A DNA stretch of 10,777 nucleotides from CAYNGH01 sp964396845 (lineage in GTDB: Bacteria; Vulcanimicrobiota; JAJTBE01; CAYNGH01). A program made the position numbers and the translations under genes. The DNA is taken from contig CAYNGH010000117.1 in assembly GCA_964396845.1 (NCBI GenBank), positions 1-10,777 of the forward strand, written 5' to 3'. The notes beneath the pieces are model-generated. The model had not been told where the DNA came from. It saw nothing but the letters and a program-made list of their open reading frames with translations, and made no database searches. Below, piece after piece: positions 1 to 5,205 of this stretch (the first letter of the stretch is position 1; the number at the start of each line of letters is the position of its first letter).

Positions 1-13
1 AAGGCGGAGAAAA

Positions 14-101
14 TCAGCTGAATCAGACCTGGCCGGATAGGAGTTGATTTGTCCTGCGGGATATGATAGCATATAGCTGCCAGGTCTGACAGAAAAGCTG
101 A
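14..101 (+). promoter_or_regulatory. Structured leader element upstream of ftsY
   Basis: A large inverted repeat lies between the window start and ftsY. TCAGCT (14-19) pairs with AGCTGA (96-101), and inside it TCAGACCTGGC (23-33) pairs perfectly with GCCAGGTCTGA (79-89). Two small hairpins fit in the enclosed loop: AGGA/TCCT (39-42 with 52-55) and ATATG/CATAT (61-65 with 70-74). No T-run follows, so it is not a standard intrinsic terminator. It may be a 5' leader of the ftsY transcript, or the 3' end of an upstream unit; a reading frame ending in TGA at 19-21 could be the tail of a preceding gene, but too little is visible to call it. I see no SRP RNA core motif in it. A role in regulation is inference. 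Confidence 0.4.
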
Positions 102-139
102 GAACAGAGTTATTTTTGGGGATTCTTACGGAGGAGATT

Positions 140-1681
140 ATGGCTGAGAACCATGGAAAAGGTTTTTTTGCAGGTCTTATGGAGCGATTCCGCAGACCTT
201 CGCCAAAACAGGAAGAAACCACACCGGAATTCACCGGTGATGATAATATTAATATTTCATCAAACAACCTTGTAAAAGAACTACCTTTGGGCCGGGAAGA
301 AGAACTGCCATCTCCGGAAGAACCTGTCCCCGAGGCAAGTCTGCCCGAGGCAAGTCTGCCCGAAGCAAGTCTGTTGGAAAAACTCACCCCGGCTTTTTTA
401 AAAAAGAGTAAGGCATCTCCAGAAACAAACATTCCCCAGTCATCCCAGGAAGAGGTTCCTCCTGCCCCGGTTCAGGAAGAAACGGCAACAAAAATGGAGA
501 ATATTGTCCCTGAAGTGCAGGAGCCTATAAAAGAAGATTCATCGGAAAAAGACTCTCCGCCATCGGCAGAATCAACGCCGGTGCAAAGAGAAGACCCGGT
601 TTCCCAAGAAGGCTTTCTGGACAAAATCACCCCGGCCTTTCTGAAGAAAGACAAGGCCACTCCAGAAGCATTGCCGACAGATAGCCGGCATAGCATCGAA
701 GACTCAGCCGTTTCAATGCCGGAAAAGAAAGCCCCGGCAGGATGGTTCCAACGACTCCGACAGGGCCTGGACAAAACCCGCAAGAGCCTTGTATTCAAGG
801 TGAAGGGGCTTCTCCGCCTGCGGAATGTCATCGACGAAGACTTCTGGGAAGAGTTGGAGGATATCCTAATCACTGCCGATGTAGGACTCAAAACCACAGA
901 CCATATAGTTTCCCGGATGCGGGAAGAAGTGGAAGAGAAACTCATATCCGAGCCGGCGCATCTCTTCGAGGTGATGAAAGAAGAACTTTGCAGGGTTCTT
1001 GAGCAGAAGGATACCAGTCTTCATCTCGAAAGCGGGGGGTTGTCGGTGATAATGGTAGTGGGGGTCAATGGCACCGGCAAAACCACATCCATTGCAAAAC
1101 TGGCCAACCGTCTGACCCAGCAGGGCAGAAAAGTTATAATCGCTGCTGCGGATACATTCCGGGCGGCAGCCATTGAGCAGCTGGAAGTATGGTCAAAAAG
1201 GCTGGATCTTGACCTGATCAAGCACCGGGAAGGGGCAGATCCCGCTGCGGTGGTTTTTGACGGAGTGGAAGCCGCCCGGGCCAGGGGAGCTGATGTGCTG
1301 ATTGTTGACACCGCCGGCAGGCTTCATTCCAAGGTCAATTTGATGAAGGAGCTTGAAAAAATAAAAAGAGTCATCGAAAAACAGGTCCCCGGTGCTCTGA
1401 GGGAAACCCTGCTGGTTCTGGATGCAACCACCGGGCAGAATGCTCTGATTCAAGCAAAGACCTTCCGGGATTTTGTAGATTTGTCCGGCATCGTCCTGAC
1501 CAAACTTGATGGCACTGCCAAGGGCGGTGTGATAATCGGAATAGTTCATGAAATGGGAATACCAGTAAAATTTATCGGAATCGGAGAAGGGATTTACGAC
1601 CTGCGTCCTTTTGAGTCCAGGGATTTTCTGGAGGCATTATTCTCCGATAACGACCGGGAAGAAGAAAGGGAATCTCAATGA
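140..1681 (+). CDS. ftsY: Signal recognition particle receptor FtsY
   Basis: SRP-receptor GTPase: it docks ribosome-SRP complexes at the inner membrane by forming a GTP-dependent heterodimer with Ffh. The 513-residue protein has an acidic, Pro/Glu-rich A region (about residues 1-200), then an N domain (about 205-290) and a G domain. All GTPase motifs are present: P-loop GVNGTGKTT (308-316), DTFRAAA (from 338), DTAGR (390-394), TKLDG (454-458) and closing GIGEG (480-484). The ATG at 140 is chosen because GGAGGAG sits five bases upstream; an in-frame TTG at 116 would add eight residues and lacks a good ribosome binding site. The A region holds three tandem PEASL units and two copies of a motif around TPAFLKK. 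The stop overlaps the next start (ATGA). The family call is secure; the function of the repeats is unknown. Confidence 0.97.
   Translation: MAENHGKGFFAGLMERFRRPSPKQEETTPEFTGDDNINISSNNLVKELPLGREEELPSPEEPVPEASLPEASLPEASLLEKLTPAFLKKSKASPETNIPQSSQEEVPPAPVQEETATKMENIVPEVQEPIKEDSSEKDSPPSAESTPVQREDPVSQEGFLDKITPAFLKKDKATPEALPTDSRHSIEDSAVSMPEKKAPAGWFQRLRQGLDKTRKSLVFKVKGLLRLRNVIDEDFWEELEDILITADVGLKTTDHIVSRMREEVEEKLISEPAHLFEVMKEELCRVLEQKDTSLHLESGGLSVIMVVGVNGTGKTTSIAKLANRLTQQGRKVIIAAADTFRAAAIEQLEVWSKRLDLDLIKHREGADPAAVVFDGVEAARARGADVLIVDTAGRLHSKVNLMKELEKIKRVIEKQVPGALRETLLVLDATTGQNALIQAKTFRDFVDLSGIVLTKLDGTAKGGVIIGIVHEMGIPVKFIGIGEGIYDLRPFESRDFLEALFSDNDREEERESQ
329..373 (+). repeat. Three tandem 15-nt units in ftsY (PEASL x3)
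   Basis: Three consecutive 15-base units each encode Pro-Glu-Ala-Ser-Leu (residues 64-78). The first two are identical and the third differs by one base (GAG to GAA). The unit length is a multiple of three, so copy-number change would keep the frame. It lies in the low-complexity acidic A region, where length variation is tolerated in the family. Confidence 0.9.
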
Positions 1682-2547
1682 CCAGACAGACCAGAGAGGT
1701 TGAAACCATGTCCACCGACATAAAACCTGCCGGAAAAATGACAAACAAGGAAAGAATTCAAATTTTTGAAAAAGAAGCCCTGCCCCACATGGATTCACTT
1801 TATCGTACTGCCCTTCGTCTGACCCGCAACGAAAAAGATGCCGAAGACCTTATTCAAGAAGCGATGCTCAGGGCTTTCAAATCCTTTCACCAGTTCACTC
1901 CCGGCACCAACTGCAAGGCATGGCTTTTCAAGATAATGACCAATCTCCATATCAACAACTACCAGAAAAAATCCAGAAGACCTGCCAAGCTCTCTTTTGA
2001 CGAGATTGAAGATTTCTACCTCTACAACCGGATTGCCGATACCGCGGCGACCAAAGGCAACACCATGAATGTGGAAGAGGAGGTCCTCTCGGGGCTCCTG
2101 GACAGCGAGGTCAGGGAAGCCATTGAACAGCTCCCCTATGAATTCCGCATCACTGTAATACTGGCGGACATCGAAGGTTTTAAATATCAGGAGATTGCAG
2201 ATATTCTAGACTGCCCCATCGGCACAGTCCGATCCCGGCTTTCCCGGGGACGGAGGCTACTGGAGAAACATCTGTGGGACTACGCAAAGAACAGTTCATT
2301 TTTCAGGGATAAATGCAACAACTCCTGTTCCGAGGCCGTAGAGAACCTGGTGGAACAGGCAGTTCAGGAAGTGGAAGAAAATGTCAGCGGACTTGTGAAG
2401 GAACAGATGAAACAGTGCAAGGTTTGCTGTGATCGGTTCGAATTTGAACAACGGCTCACGGCAATGATTTCCAGAAGGAACAAAGAAGAACTTGTTTCAC
2501 CACAAATCCGCAGTAAAATCGAAACCAGGCTCAAGACCCTGCTGTAA
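1678..2547 (+). CDS. ECF sigma factor (SigR/ECF12-like) with fused RsrA-like C-terminal domain
   Basis: RNA polymerase sigma-70 family factor of the extracytoplasmic-function class, 289 residues against roughly 180-220 for typical ECF factors. Region 2 spans about residues 36-106 and contains PGTN (75-78) and the adjoining KAWLFKIMTN, a signature of SigR-like factors. Region 4 spans about 147-200, with EIADILDCPIGTVRSRLSRG as the helix-turn-helix. The extra 85 residues resemble RsrA-type zinc anti-sigma proteins: CSEAVENL (from C217), then QMKQCKVCC (243-251) and FEFEQRL, ending in a basic helix. The usual HxxxCxxC zinc motif reads QxxxCxxC here (Q243, C247, C250), with extra cysteines C213 and C251. 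The start at 1678 overlaps ftsY by four bases; the ATG at 1708, preceded by AGAGAGG at eight bases, is a real alternative. No separate anti-sigma gene is adjacent. The sigma call is firm; the anti-sigma homology is by eye. Confidence 0.94.
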   Translation: MTRQTREVETMSTDIKPAGKMTNKERIQIFEKEALPHMDSLYRTALRLTRNEKDAEDLIQEAMLRAFKSFHQFTPGTNCKAWLFKIMTNLHINNYQKKSRRPAKLSFDEIEDFYLYNRIADTAATKGNTMNVEEEVLSGLLDSEVREAIEQLPYEFRITVILADIEGFKYQEIADILDCPIGTVRSRLSRGRRLLEKHLWDYAKNSSFFRDKCNNSCSEAVENLVEQAVQEVEENVSGLVKEQMKQCKVCCDRFEFEQRLTAMISRRNKEELVSPQIRSKIETRLKTLL

Positions 2548-2663
2548 CGGCATTTTTCCCGTCATCCCATACCCGGCTATGACAGCCACAGAATGACTCC
2601 AGACCTTACAGGACATGACAGCCCGAAGTCGAATAAATAATTATTGCGAAATTGGAGGCTACA

Positions 2664-2735
2664 ATGATTTACAGGATGTTTCTTGCAGCACTTTTTCTCA
2701 TAACCTTTCTCACGGGATGTGTTCCCGTAGAATAG
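2664..2735 (+). CDS. Possible 23-residue mini-lipoprotein
   Basis: Short ORF with an ideal ribosome binding site: GGAGG (2654-2658) lies five bases before ATG 2664. The peptide is a textbook lipoprotein signal: Arg at position 4, a hydrophobic run from Met5 to Leu16, then lipobox LTGC with Cys19. Only Val-Pro-Val-Glu follows before TAG at 2733, so the mature product would be a lipidated pentapeptide. It may be a real small lipoprotein or signal-peptide-derived factor, a leader peptide, or the 5' remnant of a broken lipoprotein gene; the frame after TAG stays open for 45 codons, but with no recognisable protein. It lies 116 bases after the sigma gene on the same strand, before any terminator, so co-transcription is plausible. 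Not recognised as a named family. Confidence 0.5.
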   Translation: MIYRMFLAALFLITFLTGCVPVE

Positions 2736-2740
2736 GACTT

Positions 2741-2964
2741 GTTTTTGGGAGGGAAGCGTCGTCACCAGGGGAAACTGTCCGGGAAAGTTGCGATTCGCCA
2801 CAAGTTCAAATACTGCGTAGCGCGTTTTTTCTGGGACAGCAGGCCTTACTCACTCCCCACCGTGACGGTGGGTTGACTGTATCCCAAATCAACAGTCACT
2901 CCGCTTCCCGCCCATGTGTGAGATATTGCAAAAGACCGTCAGTGCATTCACCGGCGGTCTTTTT
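2741..2964 (+). ncRNA. Candidate structured RNA, multibranched, ending in a terminator
   Basis: Positions 2747-2758 pair with 2902-2913 through 11 Watson-Crick pairs and one A-G mismatch, closing a domain of about 167 bases. Inside are CTGTCC/GGACAG (2775-2780 with 2834-2839), the seven-pair hairpin CCCACCG-TGA-CGGTGGG (2856-2872), and TGACTGT (2874-2880) pairing with ACAGTCA (2892-2898). An intrinsic terminator follows at 2930. A TAGAAT hexamer (2728-2733) could be a -10 box placing the 5' end near 2740, but its -35 is weak, so processing from the sigma transcript is equally possible. I compared it by eye with 6S, RNase P, SRP, tmRNA and several riboswitches and found no match. Apart from the mini-ORF just before it, the 2548-2972 interval holds no convincing protein gene. 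It could also be a structured 3' UTR. Confidence 0.42.
2930..2964. terminator. Intrinsic terminator, shared by convergent transcripts
   Basis: AAAAGACCGTC (2930-2940) pairs with GGCGGTCTTTT (2953-2963). After one mismatch, GTG (2942-2944) pairs with CAC (2949-2951) around a CATT loop. On the + strand the stem runs into TTTTTG. On the - strand the A-run gives a shorter T tract and lies nine bases past the tRNA-Pro 3' end, so it can also end that transcript. One pair (2939-2954) is a U-G wobble on the + strand but an A-C mismatch on the - strand, favouring + strand function. Confidence 0.85.
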
Positions 2965-2972
2965 GTTTGAAG

Positions 2973-3047
2973 TCGGAGTGGGCAGACTTGAACTGCCGGC
3001 CTCTAGCCCCCCATGCTAGCGCTCTAGCCAAACTGAGCTACACCCCG
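2973..3047 (-). tRNA. tRNA-Pro (anticodon GGG)
   Basis: A complete cloverleaf of 75 nt reads on the - strand. The acceptor CGGGGTG/CACTCCG has a single G-U pair, the D stem is GCTC/GAGC with a GG-containing loop, and the anticodon stem is CTAGC/GCTAG. The anticodon loop is ATGGGGG with U33 and GGG at 34-36. The variable loop is AGGCC and the T arm GGCAG-TTCAAGT-CTGCC. The discriminator is A73 and the next bases are CTT, so CCA is not encoded and must be added. Anticodon GGG decodes CCC and CCU proline codons. Position 38 is G, giving a run of six G from 34 to 39. It has its own promoter and the downstream terminator. Confidence 0.97.
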
Positions 3048-3059
3048 ATTGCAGGGAGT

Positions 3060-3088
3060 ATTATAACAGATATGAACAGGCAATGCAA
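3060..3088 (-). promoter_or_regulatory. Promoter of tRNA-Pro
   Basis: On the - strand a perfect TATAAT -10 (3060-3065) lies 12 bases before the tRNA 5' end. TTGCAT (3083-3088) sits 17 bases further upstream as a weak -35. This would start transcription about five bases before the mature tRNA, in the 60-base gap after the DUF364 gene stop. The -10 is convincing; the -35 matches only three of six positions. Confidence 0.65.
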
Positions 3089-3107
3089 TAGAAACTTGAG
3101 ATTTTTC

Positions 3108-3866
3108 TCACTTATTTTTATTGCCCTTCAATAAAATGTTCACCTTATGGGAATGCCTGCCGAAATGTAGAGTTCCGCCTCCCTGGCCGACGATTTGCAA
3201 AATGTGATCCTTGTCCCCGGGCACCATCCCTGACAGCACCTCCACATGCCCCGAGAACACATCAGGATAGAGGGGAGTGGATGGCCCCAGCAGAACCCTG
3301 GTCCGTGCCCTGCTCCCTGCCTGGAGTATATCCTCAAGGGTCCTGTTGAGAAGCGCTGTGGCAGTGATAATAAGAACCTTGCAGGATGATAGAATCTCCT
3401 GAATAACCCGGAATTCATTTCCCCGAAGATAACCTTTGCCTCTGTCAATAACAAACAGGTGAGGAGTCACCTGGCGAATCTTTTTTTCTATGGGAGCAAA
3501 ATGACCAATCATGCCCACCCATTCATCTGGACGAATATCCAGCACCTTCAGAACATCACCGCTCAGTCCGGAACCGTTTCCTCCGGGAGCCACTGAGTTT
3601 ATAGCCGCCAGTCCTATGGCGGTTTTAATTACATTGTTTCTGCAGGAGAAATATGAAGCCACCTCAGCAAGATCCCTGCCCCCAAGGCTTCCCGCATCGG
3701 GGATATGACTGCAACCGCACTCTAAGTCCTCCCGCAGAGTATAGGCAAGGCCCAGCCCCCCGGCGGAATTTTTAACCGCGGTATATCCGATGCCAACCCT
3801 GACATCTTCAACCTTCAGGCCATTCATTAAAGAGCTGGCTGATTCCATCAATTTCTGGTAAATCAT
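3108..3866 (-). CDS. DUF4213/DUF364 protein (putative heavy-metal chelation family)
   Basis: Protein of 252 residues matching by eye the DUF364 family with an N-terminal DUF4213-like half. The N half (about 1-90) contains VGIGYTAV and GSLGGRDLAEVASYF. The C half (about 95-250) is Rossmann-like and carries VGMIGHFAPIEKKIR, TATALLNRTLEDIL, LLGPSTPLYPDVF and GGGTLHFGR, typical family stretches. Members have been suggested to bind metal, but no reaction is established, so substrate and partner are unknown. The ATG at 3866 is chosen because GGAG lies eight bases upstream; a TTG one codon earlier is possible. No signal peptide or membrane segment, so cytoplasmic. It follows the radical SAM gene by 56-57 bases without a clear terminator, so an operon is likely. 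A weak TGAGA/TCTCA hairpin spans its stop codon. Confidence 0.88.
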   Translation of the reverse strand: MIYQKLMESASSLMNGLKVEDVRVGIGYTAVKNSAGGLGLAYTLREDLECGCSHIPDAGSLGGRDLAEVASYFSCRNNVIKTAIGLAAINSVAPGGNGSGLSGDVLKVLDIRPDEWVGMIGHFAPIEKKIRQVTPHLFVIDRGKGYLRGNEFRVIQEILSSCKVLIITATALLNRTLEDILQAGSRARTRVLLGPSTPLYPDVFSGHVEVLSGMVPGDKDHILQIVGQGGGTLHFGRHSHKVNILLKGNKNK

Positions 3867-3922
3867 CAAATCATCTCCAATTCAAAATTAAATTCTTCCC
3901 TAAATTGCCCCTGCCACAGGAG

Positions 3923-4879
3923 TTATCTTTGCCGGATTGCATAATAAAGCTCCTCGGCCCCCTGAGCTCTGCAGGCAACCCTGCCTTGGCGAACCAGAAG
4001 CTCCAGAGAATCCAATACAACAGATACATCAAGACCAAGTCCCCGGGCAATGTCGCCGGGTGTCCCGGGCCTGCGGGCCAGATGAGCCATCAACAAAAAA
4101 TCCGGCGCCGGCCTGCCCGAAGGAATACTTAAACTGCCAGAATCTTGCCTGTCACTGGTCAGCTTCACCTTCAGCCGGTCCGGGAAAAACCCCGCCAGCT
4201 GAGTCATCCTCTCCCGGGACGGCGACAAGGCTGACGAATCCGTGACAGGACGCACCGATCTATTCAGGTGAACCTCATCGGGGATAAGTCCTGCCACATA
4301 ACCTGCGATGCTTCTCATCACCTGGTCGCTGTCGTTGATCCCGGCAATAACCATAACCTCCACCGAGAGATAACCCCGGTACATCCTGGAAAACTTCTGA
4401 AGACCTTCCAGGATGGCAGAAAGATTTATACCAGTCCCGGGGCGGTTGATCCTCAAAGCCGTATCATCATCCACGGCATCCACCGAGGGGATGACAATGT
4501 CTGCCTCCATCAGGTCCCGCCGGACATCATCCCGATCCATAAGAGCGCCATTGGTGAGTACAGCCACGGGAATCGAAGTCATCTTCCTGATCCCACAAAT
4601 CACCTGACCTGCATTTTCTGCAAGGGTCGGTTCCCCGGATCCTGCCAGAGTAATGACATCAAGCCCCCGGGACATCTCGCCATCTGTCAGGAATTTCCTT
4701 ACATCCGCAAGGATTTTCCGGGTATCAAAAAAAACTCCCCGGACAGAAGTCCTGTCAGTGGTGGGCCCTAACTGGCAGTAAACACAGTCATACGGGCAAA
4801 GCTTGTAAGGCACCAGGTCAACCCCAAGGGATCGCCCCAGACGTCGGGATGCAACAGGGCCGAATATGGTCTTTGTCAT
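3923..4879 (-). CDS. Radical SAM protein, TYW1-like (COG0731 type), with C-terminal winged-helix region
   Basis: Radical SAM enzyme of 318 residues, expected to bind a [4Fe-4S] cluster and cleave S-adenosylmethionine. The N-terminus has the family signature GPVASRRLGRSLGVDLVPYK followed by CPYDCVYCQ; cluster ligands are C28, C32 and C35 (CX3CX2C). GSGEPTL (80-86) is the SAM-binding GGE-like motif. Residues of about 240-318 look like a winged-helix DNA- or RNA-binding fold. COG0731 includes archaeal and eukaryotic TYW1, which builds the wyosine tricycle on m1G37 of tRNA-Phe; bacterial members have no agreed substrate. The ATG at 4879 has AAAGG six bases upstream, and MTKTIFGPV is the usual family start; ATG at 4882 and 4912 are alternatives. 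It is first in a leftward unit with the DUF364 gene. Confidence 0.92.
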   Translation of the reverse strand: MTKTIFGPVASRRLGRSLGVDLVPYKLCPYDCVYCQLGPTTDRTSVRGVFFDTRKILADVRKFLTDGEMSRGLDVITLAGSGEPTLAENAGQVICGIRKMTSIPVAVLTNGALMDRDDVRRDLMEADIVIPSVDAVDDDTALRINRPGTGINLSAILEGLQKFSRMYRGYLSVEVMVIAGINDSDQVMRSIAGYVAGLIPDEVHLNRSVRPVTDSSALSPSRERMTQLAGFFPDRLKVKLTSDRQDSGSLSIPSGRPAPDFLLMAHLARRPGTPGDIARGLGLDVSVVLDSLELLVRQGRVACRAQGAEELYYAIRQR

Positions 4880-4958
4880 CATAAACCTTTCATTGCCGTT
4901 ATTATAAGTCATATCTTCTTACAACAGAGCCTGCAAAAATGAGAATCAAGGCAAAAAG

Positions 4959-4987
4959 ATTATAATTAATTTTATAAACTTTATCAA
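4959..4987 (-). promoter_or_regulatory. Sigma70-type promoter for the radical SAM/DUF364 unit
   Basis: On the - strand TTGATA (4982-4987) and a perfect TATAAT (4959-4964) are separated by exactly 17 bases. The predicted start near 4952 leaves a leader of about 70 bases before the ATG at 4879. The surroundings are strongly AT-rich, which raises chance matches, but both hexamers and the spacing agree. Confidence 0.7.
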
Positions 4988-5065
4988 GATCATATATCAA
5001 AATTTTTCTAATTGTCAGGAATGATCCCTGAGGTATATTGAAGGCTGTTCCATTGATGGATTATT

Positions 5066-5095
5066 TTGACAAGATGTAGTGTCAGGAAGTATAAT
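5066..5095 (+). promoter_or_regulatory. Sigma70-type promoter for the hybrid kinase gene
   Basis: Perfect TTGACA (5066-5071) and perfect TATAAT (5090-5095) with an 18-base spacer, pointing at the kinase gene and starting transcription near 5102, so a leader of about 100 bases. The spacer contains TGTCAGGAA (5080-5088), which also occurs at 5013-5021 as part of the imperfect palindrome TCAGG-N7-CCTGA (5015-5031). These may be binding sites for an unknown regulator. Confidence 0.75.
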
Positions 5096-5166
5096 AACTT
5101 GATAAAAAGTCTTCTGCAATAATTTGCCGGCATTAATTATGCCTTAAAAAAACCGAATAATTAATT

Positions 5167-5193
5167 GTCTTATAATCACTATCAGTATAAGAC
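5167..5193 (+). promoter_or_regulatory. 27-base inverted repeat directly before the kinase ribosome binding site
   Basis: GTCTTATA (5167-5174) and TATAAGAC (5186-5193) form a perfect eight-base inverted repeat with an 11-base spacer, extended by two U-G wobbles in RNA. The right arm abuts GGGGGA (5194-5199), the only candidate Shine-Dalgarno. It could act as an RNA hairpin gating translation, or as a DNA operator; it also contains a second TATAAT (5171-5176) without a -35. The function is inference. Confidence 0.45.
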
Positions 5194-5205
5194 GGGGGAA
5201 TGTTT

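Noticed and set aside
1..47. Tail of an upstream gene in one of the three + frames
   Set aside because: All three frames end within 47 bases and none can be recognised, so no partial gene is called.
44..67. TTGATT and TATGAT as a promoter for ftsY
   Set aside because: The spacer is only 12 bases, far from the usual 16-18.
1..101. Small SRP RNA next to ftsY
   Set aside because: The hairpin has the right size, but the conserved GGAA/AGCAG core motif is missing.
329..373. Short tandem repeats as a possible CRISPR-like array
   Set aside because: Units are contiguous, without spacers, in frame, and encode PEASL in the FtsY acidic region.
2767..2790. Resemblance of GGGGAAACTGTCCGGG to the conserved core of RNase P RNA
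   Set aside because: Only one short block is similar; the total length is too small and no other conserved block is present.
2664..2873. Read-through of TAG at 2733 (pyrrolysine or suppression) extending the mini-lipoprotein by 45 codons
   Set aside because: The continuation is basic and low in family-like features, and its bases are better explained by RNA pairing; no Pyl machinery is visible in the window.
2615..3019. 134-residue open frame after the sigma gene
   Set aside because: No ribosome binding site, no recognisable protein, and it runs through the candidate RNA, the terminator and antisense across the tRNA.
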